Notes: generated from the letters alone by a model not told the origin. Positions 32,215-46,100 are shown, numbered from the stretch's first letter. The stretch is DNA of 64,000 nucleotides from Ipomoea triloba (GCF_003576645.1 NC_044919.1:16769545-16833544), one strand, 5' to 3'. Translations and numbers: made by a program.

Positions 32215-32735
32215 GAGCCATTTTCATTTTTGGTCCTACTGTTATTGGGACATTGTCAATTTTAGTACACTTCATTAATTTTTACCATATTACGACCAGT
32301 CTTATTTAGTCCTTACCACTTTTAGTCCACCGTTGAAATTTTTGTCAAATTGCTGTCCAAAACAGGGGTATTTTTGGTCTTTTCATGTTTTGATCATCTC
32401 ATTGACCCTTTGCAGTGGTTTTCCTTATACATTTTCATCCATTGAAGAGGTCCGGCGAAAGCCATGTGAACCACATTACAAAGCTATGGCTTACGCCGAA
32501 CCTCTTCATTGGATGAAAATCTGTGAGGAAAACCACTACAAAGGATAAAGGAGATGATCAAAGCATGAGAAGACCAAAATACTCATGTTTTGGACGGTTA
32601 TTTGACGAAAATTTTAACGATGGACTAAAAGTGACAAGGACTAAATAAGACTGGTCGCAATGTGACAAAAATTAATAAAATCGACTAAAATTAGCAATGC
32701 CTCAATAACAATAGAACCAAAAATGGAAATCACTC
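32215..32735. mobile_element. Foldback MULE-type MITE forming a long hairpin
   Basis: Nearly the whole 521 bases fold on themselves. Paired segments include ccattttcatttttggtcc with its complement near 32715, and gaggtccggcgaaagccatg with the complement near 32490. A 9-base repeat, taataataa, lies on both sides (32206-32214, 32736-32744), but the left one is within a TAA microsatellite. The small frame at 32333-32548 crosses the hairpin and is not a gene. Confidence 0.85.
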
Positions 32736-32744
32736 TAATAATAA

Positions 32745-33880
32745 TTTCCTGAAGTAAACGGTGTCTAATGGTTACTTATTTTGTAACATTTTCTTTTCTT
32801 ATTTGACTTTGGGAGTTAAATTTGACCAGAAGGGCTATAGCCTATTGCGGTGGTGGATAATGATACTGCTCTACTATACAACGTGACGATTAGGCCTATG
32901 CGGGCCCCGCTATTTCTCGGAACTTCCGTGAGGGTGACTGCAATTTTTCTTTTTCTTTAAAAAACAAAATAAATAACGGAGTATTATATTTCCTCCACCA
33001 AGCTGCCGGGTTCTTTTACGCCGTTCGATCTCCCCGCCCCGCTTCCAACGGCCAGATCTGTTAGTTGGAATCTAAAAAGCTCCAATCAAAGAAACCAACC
33101 CCACCCGCCACGTAAGTTCTGAAATCTCACGCCCCAGGTGGTTTCTATTTACGCTACACCAGATCTGCACCGTCAATCCTGTCTGTGGCGTTGGGCTCAC
33201 TTGTTTTATTTGCATTTTGTAGTTGTAGGTGTAGCCGCGGGCCCCACTGCTATTGTTTTTCTTTAAGCATAAAAAACACTCAGCACTAAGTGCTCTCAAA
33301 GACTCAAATCCCATCCTCATCACCATCATTAATTAATTAATTAATTAATTAATATTTTATTCAACGAATTAAATAATTATTTGAGGAGTACAAAATTTTT
33401 CAGATTATATAATTGATTAATTTAAAAATAAAAAATAAAAAATTTGACCGGCTGGAATGATATTTTGAGTGGTGACCAAGATTCCTAGTTGCTTTTATCA
33501 AAACCGGCTACTGCCGGTTACTCTAAAAAGGATAGATAGCAAAATCCAAATTGGAGATTGATTCGTCAGCAAATTAATATATGCCCATTATGTTCTGTCA
33601 AAAATCAAAATGTGGAGTAATAACAGCCAAAACAAAATTAAACCGTGATTGAAAAAAATCTCTGGTCGCTTGTGTATTTTTTTATTAATATTTTATTTTT
33701 AATTTTTTTATTTTTTAAAATATTTTTAAGACTTGATAATTATTAACTATTTTAATAGTTAATACTAAAATATTAAATATTAACCTAAAAAACATCTAGA
33801 GTTTGGAAGATATAGAGTTATTTCGCTTACAACGACATCGTTTTGAGTGAAATAACTCATTTAAAAACAAAACCAAAAAA
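32745..33880. other. Intergenic stretch with a GC-richer part, no gene seen
   Basis: The part at about 32850-33270 is richer in G and C than its surroundings and contains gccacgt and gggcccc motifs. It looks promoter-like, but no adjoining coding exon could be found on either strand. A short (AATT)n-like tract (taattaattaatt) lies near 33330. The rest is AT-rich. Confidence 0.35.
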
Positions 33881-34003
33881 AAAAAAGAACAATAACTAAT
33901 CGACCGACTAGGCAGCCTAATCGGCTGCCTAGACCACCAATTATGGTGATACACTAGGCGGCCGACCGACGCCTAGCACCTAGGCTCGATTTTTGCAACA
34001 CTG
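33880..34003. repeat. End of a cctaggcg-type hAT MITE
   Basis: The stretch rich in ctaggcagcc and cgcctagc motifs ends in cgatttttgcaac, the complement of the gttgcaaaaattg that opens the element at 56437. It is probably the right end of a related copy in the opposite orientation; the other end was not delimited. Confidence 0.5.
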
Positions 34004-34063
34004 AATTATATTATAAATTTGCACGATTTCAATTTTCTTTCAGGATTCCTTGTTTATGATTGA

Positions 34064-34065
<2 letters not shown>

Positions 34066-34108
<43 letters not shown>

Positions 34109-34525
34109 TGTTATTGTTGTTGTTGTTGTTGTTGTTTCTGAGTTTAGAGTTTTTTGTTAGGCATATATATTTATTCACAATAATTTAAGTAGTTACCTTA
34201 ATAAGTAGAAATCTTAACAAAAATCGTTATTAAGGACAAAAAGTAGTTTATATTCAAAAAAAAAAAAAAAGTAAAGTCAAAGGAAAATATTCATTCTGGT
34301 CCATGAAAAAAAACTCAATTTTGCGGAAAATATTTTCCTAGATTTTTAGTCGGAAGAGGACATTTTCCAAATTCTTTATTTTCCATATTTATCTTTTCTC
34401 TCATCTCTTTTCTAGTTTTTAGATTATTATTACTACCACCACCATCATCACCATCACACCACCGCACTACACCACCACCACCACCACCACCTTAACACCA
34501 ACAACACCACCACCACCATAACCAA
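34066..34525. repeat. Microsatellites (TAA)n, (GTT)n and (CCA)n
   Basis: A (TAA)n tract at about 34066-34108 passes into (TTG)n at 34110-34135; a CCA/ACC-rich imperfect tract lies at 34432-34525. Between them is AT-rich sequence without a gene. Confidence 0.9.
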
Positions 34526-34639
34526 CACCATCACTTCTTCTAAATCTTACATAGATTGGTTGTCGAACTGGTCAAGTAGAACTTGAAGTACTTCTTTTGA
34601 CGAACACTATTTTTGTGACTGGGGATTGATCATCTTGGT

Positions 34640-37395
34640 AGCCTAATCCAGTTTTGATATGGCTCTTCCAGAATCGAGAATCTCATCTAAAGTCGAAGTT
34701 GTGTCCAACATCCTTACATTCATTTTTAGATCTTCCAGTTCCTTTATCAATTTTTCTTCTCTTGTGCATATCTGAGTGATCAGATCTTCCCTTAGTACAA
34801 GATTAGCATTCAAGTTTTTTAAGGTCTCCTCATAAGTCTGCAGTTTATCATTCATTACCCTATTGACTTTGAGTCTTTGACCAATTGTTCTCAACTAGAC
34901 ACTAGCTTAGCATATTCGTTTTCCAACTTAGTATGCCTTTCTTCAAAATCATCAGAATACGTGTAGTCTTCGTGCCAATAGATTTTTTTTCGTGCAATGA
35001 AAGCAACGAAGTTTCCATGTAATAACACCTATAGATTTTTTTTCGTTTTAGAAAGGTAGGACATTCAGATTGGATATGGTCGTAGCCTTCACATTCACGG
35101 CAGTGAATTGCTCTGTTTGGATTCTTACCATTACTGGATGAGTTGTTCTTTGATTGTTGAGTGGATTTACCAGATTTTGCACCAGAGGCATTATCCTTCG
35201 AAGTAGATTTTGAACCTTGTGAGGAGTTGACAAAGGAATTTTGTGGTGAGTGGTGGATTTAGGATAGGAATAAAGATTCTCGGGATGTCGTTCTCAATCG
35301 ATGACAACTTGGAAGCGTTGAGATGCGGGTGAGTTAAAGAAGTAATCTAAGCTTTTCATATACAAGATTCACAAAAAGCATAGTGCACATGGTTCAAAAG
35401 TAAAGAGAGCAAAGTGGTAACACAAATTGAGAATCAAATTGTAAAAGAATGGGAATAGAATTGTTCATTCATTGCAACATGCTTCTAGTGTCTTAAGTAG
35501 GATTTGTGGATAGAAATTATTGGACTTCAAGTAAGGTTCAAATCAATGTCGTTGCCATTTTAGGTCTTAACGGCTTATCATAAGTCAAGGAAGCACCCAA
35601 GTGACAATATTTCCCTATAAGACAATTTATCAAACACCTTATCTACACCTCATTCCGGACTATGTCCTCTCGAATCTAAGGCGGGAAAAACAAGTGGAAT
35701 TGAGGCTACATCATCCTAGAAATCTCTTGCCTAGGATGAAGGATCCTAGATCATCTATAGAGTTGGGGCCTAACTCATAAGACACAATACATGCTTCCAC
35801 TTCCAACATGAAGTCAAGCAATAATCACAATTCACAAGTCCAAATCAACAATTCAATACCACACTAGCATATTGCATTGAATTTACAATTCAATCCCTAA
35901 GCTTGCCTAGCCACTCATGATAGCAAATTGAATACAAATTGAATTGAAGCAAAGCATGAAATTGAAACGAGAAAATGGAAAGATTGCCATACTCCAATCT
36001 AAAATTGAATCCAATCTACAAAAGTAATCCAAAAGCTTCAAGGTTTGGGACTTTTGTCAAGACTCCTTCAACCTATATTATTCTTCAATGTAAAGTGTTC
36101 TTGAGTTGGCTAGAGAGCTACAAGTGAAATGTAAAAGATACACAAATGATTCAACCCCTAACACTATAATTTTCTCCTATTTATATCAAATTTTCCCAGG
36201 CTTCTTCCAAGACTTGTCTCGCCTCCCTCATCACGACCGTGCCACGATAGTGATCGGGTCACTTAAGGTGCCCATGGTCCCGGCCACGATCGTGAGCGAA
36301 TCGTGGTCGGGTCTGATTCTTCCTCACGACCCCGCTAGGGGGTTCTGCAGCATTCCTCCGTTTGCACTCTTCCTTGGTTCCTCCAATTCAAGCCCATATG
36401 GCATCTTTTAAGCTCAAGAATCCTTCAAAATACTAAAGTATACATATTATAGGGCTTTGCAACACATTAACACATTTCAAAGCATTTTCCTCATAAATCA
36501 ACCACTAAGGACTCCACATAAGCATAAAACAACCCTGAAATAACCCTTAAAAGTAAGCATCTTTGGCATTTATCAAGAGTTAGGTTTACTTAGCCATATA
36601 TTGGTTTGTCCCTGTCCGCGATGATTAAACCCCTTTAGGATTACTTTAAAGCTTTTGGTGAGTAGAACCAGCGATTCATCATCTAGACGATCCTCAGTAT
36701 CTAGCTCGTTCTCCATCTCAACAGTAAATGCGACTGATTTACCCTTTCTAGATGAACTAAGGTTATCCTCAACAAGTGTTTGCAATTCATATGTGTGTAT
36801 GCCTCCCATGATTTCACCAACAGATTTGTTTTCCCAGCCTGAATTCTCTTGTATTGACATCACTTTCATGTCAAATCTTCTAGGCAAGGAACGAAATACT
36901 TTCTTTACAACTCGTGTTTCATAAAATGGTTGACCAAGAATTGAGGCTTTATTCATCAAGTCTTGCACTCGGTTGTGGAAATTTGTAATCATCTCATCTT
37001 CATTCATCTTTAACCCTTCAAATTCAAACAAAACCATTTGAAGTTTGGATTGTTTAACATCATCTGTTCCTTCAAATCTTGTTTGTACAATTTCCCAAGT
37101 TTTCTTGACTTCTCCATCCAGTAACTAAGGTGAGAACCGACTCATGCAGCAAACCCACAATTGAATTCAGTGCTTTGTTATTGTACTCGGAGAGAGTTTG
37201 TTCTATGTCTGACCATTATTCTTCTAGTTTGAGAACTAATGTATCATTTTGTCTAGCTTTAGTAGGGGGTGTCCAACCAATAATCACGGCACGCCAAACC
37301 CTAGCTCCTTGGGCTTGAAGATAGATATGCATCTTGGCTTTTCAAAATGAGTAGTTTGTACCGTTCATTTCAGGTGGCTTCATGTTGCTCTCCAT
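34640..37395 (-). pseudogene. Copia gag remnant, split by a nested LTR
   Basis: The frame opens at 37395 with MESNMKPPEMNGTNYSF, a usual copia gag start, and carries internal TGA and TAA codons. The part at 37037-36573 has the gag core (NEDEMITNFHNRVQDLMNKA, VFRSLPRRFDMKV, SVGEIMGGIHTYE). It ends at SKPNS where the nested LTR begins. Beyond that LTR (from about 35240) the same protein resumes with a Ser/Lys-rich linker and the zinc knuckle CRECEGYDHIQSEC (C-x2-C-x4-H-x4-C, about 35100), then a Lys/Glu-rich tail with coiled-coil character at 34894-34643. It is broken by stops and frameshifts. Confidence 0.82.
35242..36575 (-). mobile_element. Solo-LTR-like insertion inside copia gag
   Basis: The gag coding sequence is interrupted exactly here. 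On minus the insertion starts TGATAAATGCCAAAGATG and ends CACTCACCACA, the TG...CA pattern of an LTR. Its style (the start motif, and ctcgggatgtcgttctcaat near 35280 on plus) recalls gypsy Athila/Tat LTRs. No convincing 5-bp target duplication was found. The plus-strand frame at 36106-36411 is not a gene. Confidence 0.65.
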
Positions 37396-38540
37396 CCTGC
37401 CAAAAACAATACCCAACGCAGCAGGAGTATATGTAGAAAATTGGAACAACCAAGATTTCAAGATATTCAAGAACTGATACGATACTCTAGATTTGACCAA
37501 TGATATTAGGAATTACAAAAACTTAGATTCCCTCTGGGATCAAGTCACTGTGTAGACTTAAAAGCTCTGATACCAATTGTAATTTTCAGTATTGACTGAT
37601 TAACAGACTTTGAATATCTTTCTTAACCCAATTGTTTGAATTATTGATTATCGCTAATCCTAATCATGTTTGATTAACCAGACATTGTGACAGCGATATA
37701 TCTTTTGCGAAAAACTAAATCAGACAGAATGTAAATGAGTCAGAGTATTGTTTATCTAGTTCGATACAATTGTATCTACGTCTATGAAACCACCATCAGT
37801 GAGTCTAATCCACTATCTCAACAACAAATCATACAGACGGTAATAGAACAAATTCTCAATCCAATGTGCGATATACATCACACGGTAAGAACCCTATCTG
37901 ATGAAGCTATAGAGGATTGTCAAGGCCAGAGATCCGTGTTGTAGTAGTCCAATTAAAAAATTGCTTTTTGGAGATCCACGTTGTTGTTGTACGTCTCGCT
38001 AACTCACCCACCACTACACCACAGTTATATGAAATATGGTCTAAAAATAAAGCTTTGTATAGTTTCTTCTCAAGAGTCTACTTAAATTCATATCATCAAT
38101 AATGTCTTGAGAAGATGACTTCATAGAGTACTTCACTTGTAAATCATAGATAGAGTTTCTTGATATTCAAATCTTGAAGATTATCGATTATCTCTTGTCA
38201 TTCTATCTCATGTATTTTGTTGAAGACTCTCTCTTTCTCTCTCTCTCTCTCTACCCAGTATATATAATACTCTAGAACTTGTAAGACAAGTAATCCTAAG
38301 ATATTTCATGTAGCATGAATTATTGTCTTATCATTGAGGTCTTTCCGCCAGAGATTGATATTCTTGTAAAATAACCTCAGGATGCGTAACTGCTCTACCA
38401 ATTGTATAAGATAAATCGGTGTAGTTCCAACGGCTAGTTCCAAAGGCTCTGGTGTAATTTCTGTTCCGCCAGATCTTCAATCAGCATACTAACACTAGAC
38501 CTAACCTATCTATTTTGCCATAACAATTTTGTCAATTACA

Positions 38541-40171
38541 AGTTGAGATTTATAAGACTAAACACTAATAACAGGCTTGATTGCATCGTCACATTTCGGA
38601 GACCAATACTTTGTACTAGAAGAAATCTCCATTCGACAATGAATTGAACCATCGACCACAGCTCCACCTCTACATCCACAAACACACAATTGAATAAAAA
38701 TGAGGAAGATTAAAAGATGAAAAAAGTAAATAAAAATAGCATTGTCTATGTATTCAATATGCAACTTTAATGTACATACACGTGTGTATTTTATTTTATT
38801 TTATTTATTTATTTTGATTCTAATTCTTATTTACTTATTCTATTTATACTCATTATCATTACCAAGTATTTGATTCTAATTACCATTCTGATTTCAATGT
38901 TTGAACCAAATGCCCTATAGTGCACTTTTATGAATATTAAATTAAAAAGAGATAAAAGATAATGCAATATTAAAGAACCAAAAAATTTGGGACGACAGTG
39001 CTATGCCTATGTTAATGGACGTGTCAAAATACTATTATTATATGTTCCTAATTTTATCAACTCAGTCTTATGTCATGTGCATGATAATAATGTTTTTGGC
39101 TTTGTTTGTATGTATTGGTGACACAATAAAAAATGGTGATATATAGCACAAAATTGAATGGCATAAATAACATTGTGTAATGGTAAATTAAAAGAGAAAA
39201 GAAGAGATAAATAAAAAGAGGCATAGGCCCATTACCAGCATTTTACTTTACAGACCATCCAAACGCCATAAAGCATTTTAACCAATTATGGTGATGCCAC
39301 ATCCCCCATATCCGTGTTTAAGGCATGCATTAAAACATGGGATAATAATGAAAAAAGATACCATCAATTTAAAAGAGACACCCGAAATTTGATTGCAAAA
39401 TAATTTTTAAAGCAATGCTCTTATATTTTCTCTAGATCAACCATTTCATTTCACAGGCACCTAATGAATAAAAATTTCCATCACCAAAAAAATAAAGGAT
39501 AAATTTCATTTCAACTAAAAGTCTAAACTAATAATTAGCCTGCACTATTATATTTCTATCACAAAAAAGATACTGAATTGAAAGATAAAATGGATAAATT
39601 TCATTTCAACTAAAAATCTAAACTAATAATTTAACTGCACTATTATATTTCTATCACGAAAAAGATACTGAATTGAAGGATAAAATTCCATTTCAACTAA
39701 AAAACAAAGCTAATAATTAGACTCCACTATTATATGATCAACAATCACAGCAGTCCACCTTCATATTCTCTCTCTAGTCTCTCTACCAAAACAACAATGT
39801 TGATGATGGAAGCCAGAAGCACAGTGCAATTAAAGCAGCTGTCACCAGACATTTGACAAGAAAAAAAATTTCAGCTTAGTAGTCAAGGAAATTAATATGA
39901 TCTAGACATTATACACCTTCCAATACAGACATCATATATAATATTTATATATTTATGTCCAAAAATATACTGTTCAGTAACTGCTCTTTCAGCAGATGTC
40001 AAAAACTTGGAACTACTAGTCTACTAAAAGAAGAAAAAGAATAATGATGTAGCCTGTAGGCTCCCCTCCCCCTCCCCCTCCCCCACCCCCACCCCACCCT
40101 CTTTGTTTCATCACATTCACGGGATCCGCTACATACATACACTGTCCTCATGCTTGCTGCTGTGCTGTCCT
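38541..40171. other. Intergenic region downstream of TIC, with a tandem repeat
   Basis: The region is AT-rich. At 39494-39735 a unit of about 90-96 bases (gataaatttcatttcaacta, tgcactattatatttctatc) occurs about three times. A C-rich tract at 40062-40100 probably lies in the TIC 3' untranslated region. No other gene is seen; frames at 38558-38764 look random. Confidence 0.6.
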
Positions 40172-43100
40172 TCATTTCTTCTCAGGCTGCCAGCATGCAT
40201 TCAAATTATCATTTCCTGGTCAAGAAATTAGGGTTTGCTTCATAAATTAATTGTAATTTAAACCATTTTTTTCAAATCTTTCTACCAACAAATGGGGGTG
40301 GGGTTGCAAAACAAAATGCAGTAACTCACCAGCAGGCTGTTTCTGCTCCGGTGGAGGCTTCACCTGAACCACAGTAGGGACAGGAGGTTGAACATAAGAG
40401 AAACCAGCCGGAAAAATCTGATGCTGACTACTACCAGATGATGCTGCTGCTGCAAATTGGGCGGTATGGAGAATGCTTTGCGATGGCAACCCACCACCAC
40501 CTCTCACGTTGCTAGCAGCAGCAGCGGCTGCTGCTGCAATTGCTTTCGCAGGATCAGAAGTGTTTCCACCACCGAGAGTAACGGGGCACAAAGTCAACAT
40601 CCCAGCCGTTGAGGATGTTGTTGGTGCCATCGTCGAGCCTGAAGGCTGTTGCTGTTCTGGTCGTCTTGTCTGAATATAATACCCACTAGTAGCTGGAGCA
40701 GAACTCGAACTCGAACTCACAGAATGTGAAGAAGGTTGTGCTTGCGCATAAGGACTTGAGAAGAAGAGTTGAGATTGTTGTATGCCTTTTGCTAAATGCT
40801 GCTGTACTTGAGTTTTGCTTACACTGCTTGAGGTAGAAATATGAGGGTTGTTTCCAAGAATTGATGGAACATTCCTCCCACTTGCCGGAGATGACGACTT
40901 CTGGTTGGGGTTTGACACTGATGCTTTCCCCTGTTGTACTACCAATGGAGTTTGGTGGTCCATTTTATTATTCATCGAAGCAGAAGTGGTTCTTGGGCTT
41001 CCACTGGCACCCTTTGAGATAGAGGAAGTAGTAGTTGGAGAGCCAATCACCATTGAGGAAGATTGTGACTGATTACTGTTTGAGGGGTGTTGTCCTTGTG
41101 AAGTTGTCGTCGTCGATGATTTCTGATTCGCCGCCACAAAAGATATTTGAGTGTGGTTTGGTTGGATTCTCATCTGCTGTTGTTGCTGCTGCTGCTGCTG
41201 GTGCTGGTGGGAGATGCTTTTGAGAGACGACGGTGTGGTTGATGCCACTTGGGAGGAAGACGACGTTTTTCCAGATCCTTTCCACTGAGGAGAGTGCACA
41301 GGACTACCATTGCTACTTGTTTGAACAAGATTTTGTGGAAACGCAGAGATTGTGTTGGGGAACTTCATACCAACCGAGGTTGGTGGATTCGAATGCTCAG
41401 AATACACAATGCCATTACTCGTAGGAGGTGCTTTACTTCTAGCAACAACTGCAGCTAACTGATGTTGCTGCTGCATCTGGAGTTGAGCCATTTGCTGCTG
41501 CTGCTTATGTTGTAGTTGAGCTTGTAACTGAGCATTTGACCCCATGGAGGTTGGTATTGCAGCAGCCCGTGCAGTCCAACCAGAAGCAGATGCAAGAGAT
41601 ATGGATCTTGAGCTATCAATACCATTTGCTGCAAGTTTAGATCCTGAAGCATCCGCAACGTCAGACCTTGAGAATGTAATAGACTGTCCAACAGTAGCAG
41701 GACCCTTCCCTGCCGAACCCCCCTTTCTCTCATCATCAGCACTAGTAGTTGGATCACCGGATCCACCTCTACTCTCATCTCTGTAGTTTTTCTTAGGCTG
41801 AGCAGCAGCAGCAACTGCTGCCGCTATATGCAAATTTTGCCTTGAAGCCTCAGTGAAATTCTGAAAAATAGCAGCATTAGCCTGTGCCATAGACGATGAT
41901 ATATCGATTCCAGGAGCAGAAGCCCCATTAATTGAAGTAAATGACATAGAAAAAGATTGGGGTTGCATTGATTCTGTTCCAGGTTTAATTCCCTGCTGTT
42001 GTTGCTGCTTCTTCTCACTTTGATTTCCACTTACACTTGTAGCACATAAAACACCGGCAGTAGGTGGAGTCATCAGATTGAAATTTGAGGGATGGATTGG
42101 CATCACACAATTTTGGTTGCTATACATGTTAACTGGCACACGAGATCCTTGGCTCTCAGCAGTTGATGGGGGGTTATCTTCACTACCTAGCTCATTCTCG
42201 ATATGGCGTCCATGTGGGAGTTGCTGGGGCTGATGAGGTGGATGGGTCTTTGAGTTTGAGGCAGGGAAGTTGTGCAAGTTCCCACTTCCACTGCTTCCAT
42301 TAATAACACCACCACCACCACCACCTTGGGACCGCTGCTTTTGCTGGTGGTTTTGGAGAAGCTTATGGGATGAAGAGGAACCACTTGAGATGCTGGTATT
42401 TTGCTGCATTTGCTGCTGGGATTGTGAACTTGGAGTAGGCTGCTGTGGCTGCTGTTGCTGTTGCTGATGATGATGATGATGAAGCTGTGATGGATGATGG
42501 ATCATCTGAGAAGGACAGAAAGAGCCATTAAACATTGGCAAGGACGGAGGATGAGTTGCTCTGTAATTGAGCGGTGGACCAACAGCTGCTATTGGAAAAT
42601 ATGCATTATTTTGTAGGATCGCCAAGTATGGAGTTTCATTTGGCGGCATATTCGGGTAGCTGAAGCTAATTGCAGCTGGAGCTCCTCCAGTGGTAGCAGT
42701 ACCAGTTGCAGCAGAATTCGACGCATTTGAGGCAGCGTTTGCAGGGGACTTTGCAGGCCCAGGTCGAGCTGCGGAAGTTGCGGCTGCTGCTTGTTGCTGC
42801 TGCTGATTCAAAGGGAAGATGAAAGTGTGCCCAGGCTGCAACAAATCACTCCAAGTGAACTCCTTAATTTCCTTTAAAACTATAACAATTTTTTTTTAAA
42901 AGGCAGAATATACCATACCAGTAGATTGTTGGGTGCAATAGGGGGTGGTAATGCTTGCTGCAACAAAATCTGCTGCTGTTTTCTCTGAGCAGGATGATCT
43001 GGAAGGGTGGGTGGTTGAGAGCCTTTGTCTTTACCACCACCAGCAGCAAGACCAGGGAAAATAGCAACACCCCCGTGCCCCCCCTTATTATCTGGACCAG

Positions 43101-46100
43101 AATTTACGCCCCTCCCACCGATGTTTCCATGAAGATCTGCCGGTGTGGGGACAACATTAAGATTACACGCCGCCTTTGAAACAAACAAGGACGCAGCAGA
43201 GCTAGCAGCAGCGGCAGCAGCAGTTGGCAGCCAGAAGGGATTCATTTTGGTGAACTGTTGATACAAGTGTATATTCCTAGCAATGTAGCAATGCGTCGCA
43301 CATCTTTTTGGCCGCGGTTGAGAAAATGTTGGCTGTCCCAAATTGCAGTAGTGTTAAAATAATGCAATAGAAAGAAAAGAAGAAGAAGAAGAAGAAGAAG
43401 AAAAACAAACAAACCTACCTGCAATGGTGGTGTGGGAACAGAGCTCCCATCCATTGTCACAACTCCTTGAAGGGGTGCCATGTATCTGCTGACCCGAACC
43501 GAAAGCAATTATTTCACCAAGGATCTGATAGTGTATTATTTGAATTAAATGAGTATTAAAATGTGCAATAAATCAATCGGACCGTACCCCATTGGAGGAA
43601 GCCCAGCAGCAGCAGCAGCGGCGCCAGCAGCAGCAGCACCAGGCCAGCCAGCCAATGACATCGGGGGCAAAGGGAAGGAACTTGATTGATCTGGGCAGGC
43701 GGGAGTCGAGGAAAACAAAGATAAATTAGAAAAAGGAAGCCATGAAGATGAAGAAGAAGAAGAGTTTGAGAAAGACAGCAAGCTAGCTTACTAGCTTTCT
43801 CTGGATGTTCTTCATTGTTACTTTTAAGCAGTGGATGGTGGTGTTGATGAAGTTTACTATTATTATCCCCCCTTTGCAGCTTTTCTAAATCCAGCTGAAC
43901 ACCAATATTATCCTTGCCCTTACTACTACTACTTTCAGTTCTTTTCTGGGGTGGTGCTTCTGCTTCTTCTACTGCTTTCATCTTTTTCTCTTCTTCCACA
44001 GTCTTTTCCTCCATTTTCTCATCTTCCTCATTGTGCTTCACAGCAGCCCTTTCCTGCAAATAACACAGTTAGTTCTCCATCAATCCATCCATCCCAGAAA
44101 AGGCAAATGAATTCAAGAAAACTCCACTCACTGGCAAAGACTCGGATGCAATTGTCTTGATATCCATTGTAGCAGAGCCTTCCCTCTCCGGTGAAGATCT
44201 CAACAGTGGAGGCGGCGGAGCCTAAAATCCCAATCCAAACATATCCAATCAAATCAAATCAAATCCAATCCAATCCAGGAAAAGAAAAACACAAACTCAA
44301 GTCCTCACCATCAGATCTATCTGGATCTTCTTCTCCTCTCTCTGCCCTTCTTCCACCTCTGACACAGTTGAGCTGAAATTCAAATCCAAGAAAAGAAAAA
44401 GCAAAATTAGTGAATCCCAAAAACATAGAGAGAGATGATGAAGATGAATGATTGGATTGGATTGGATTTGAACGCTCACGGTTTGGTGGTTACAGAATCA
44501 GCCATCGCTTTCGAGTCCTCGGCAGAAGCAGAAGCAGAAGGAGGTGATTCCTTCTTCGGAGAGCTCACCACCACCTCCTCCTCCTTTCCGGCCAAATCTC
44601 CACTTTCCGGCGCTTGCTCCGTCGCCGGCGGCTTGATTTCCGATTCCACCTTCATCGGCTCCGCCGTCGGATCTGATTGTGAATTGATTGAACTGCCCAA
44701 ACCATATAACAAAGAGCCACCACCATTTTGAACTGGTGTTTTCTCGAAATTTGGGGAAGAAGAAACCTCCGCCTTCATCGTCTGATCCATCTCTGCTTTA
44801 GCAGAAGCCGATGACGGACTGCTCCGAACGCTAGCGCTGCCCTGATTCTCCGAAACCTGCCTTGGTCTCTTCCTCTTCGGAGCTGAAATTATCACCAAAA
44901 CAAAACAAAAAGAAGAAATCAGAGAAAAAGAAAGGAATAGAAAAACGAAAGAGTGTTTTGCTAAGCTCACCAACAGCCGAAAAGGGAGCTGCCGACGAGG
45001 AGTTGGGCACCGAAGGCAAAATCGCCGGCGACGGAGAGCCGGAAACCGGCGATGAGACACGGGATTTAGTATCGGCACAGGATCTGTTGTTTACTTCTCT
45101 GGTATCGTTAGATGCAATTTCTTTCTTCAAAGGAGCTTGTGACTGAGTCATCAACCCATACAAAACCTCCGCAATCTCAATCTCCAGCTCCTCAGGGTTG
45201 TTGGAAGAAGTCGATTTGGACGAGGATTTCGGCGGCGGTCTCTGCTTCGACCCATTAGCCTTCTACATCAGCAAAAACACCAGTGTCACTCAAAAAGCAC
45301 TCACAATTCCGAGAAGATAAAGCAGAAAATTGAAGTACAAGGACTAACAATCTTTCTACGCCCCGAAGCATTGGATGACGACGGCGACAATGGAGGTGCC
45401 GGCGAAGGCGTCGAAGTTGAAACCGGACCCTGTCTCACCGGCGAAGTCGAAGCCTGACGGTGAATTTGATCCCCGACTCCACAACTACCGCCGCTGCCGC
45501 TTGAAATCCAATCGTGTGACCTCTTGGGATGGACTGTTGAAAAAAAAAGGGAAAGAACCCTAAATTGGGATATTTTTGAGGGAATCAAGGAAAAATACTA
45601 AATCATAAGAAGAAAGTACCTGAGCGAGCTTTTCTGGGGACTGGAACGTCCATCATTTCATTGCCGGATTTCCACACGGGCGCCGCCCTGAAAGGCTTTC
45701 CGGCGCTCGGAGGAAAAGTCTTACGGTGCTGAAGCTGTTGGTGGTGCTGGTGATGGCTGTTGGTGCTACTGCTATGGTGATGGTGGTTCGTAACGGAAGT
45801 CGCCGCCGCCGCTGCAGCCGCAGCCGCCGATGGATTCGGCGGCAATAACCTCACTCCTCCTCCACCACCGGCGTTGCTACTGTGGTGGAGTTGGTGGTGG
45901 ACGTGGGCGGTGGTATCCTCATCCTCCTCATCTTCATCATCGTTCACACTTTCCTGAGAACTATCATCGCCTCTCCTCCTTTTACTCCTGCTCGAACGCT
46001 CCCTCTCCCTCTCTCTATCTCTGTCTCTCTCGCGCTCTCGATCCCGATCTCGATCCTTCTTCACTCTCTCCCTTAATCTCACCGATTCCGAAAACTCCAC

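Larger units (their letters stand above)
34560..38540 (-). mobile_element. Ty1/copia retrotransposon remnant with nested LTR
   Basis: Read on minus: 5' LTR 38540-37578 (963 bases, TGTAATTGAC to AAAATTACA, TATA-like sequence near 38262), primer-binding site tggtatcagagc (37575-37564), gag from 37395 to 36577, a nested LTR at 36575-35242, then the rest of gag to about 34560. Protease, integrase, reverse transcriptase and the 3' LTR are missing, so the copy is truncated. Confidence 0.82.

Noticed and set aside
32333..32548. Small frame of 71 codons
   Set aside because: It runs across the palindromic MULE-MITE and is explained by the hairpin sequence.
40473..43508. Many frames on plus and in other minus frames over the TIC gene
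   Set aside because: They are shadows of the repetitive coding exons; only the 13-exon frame is continuous across splice sites and matches TIC.
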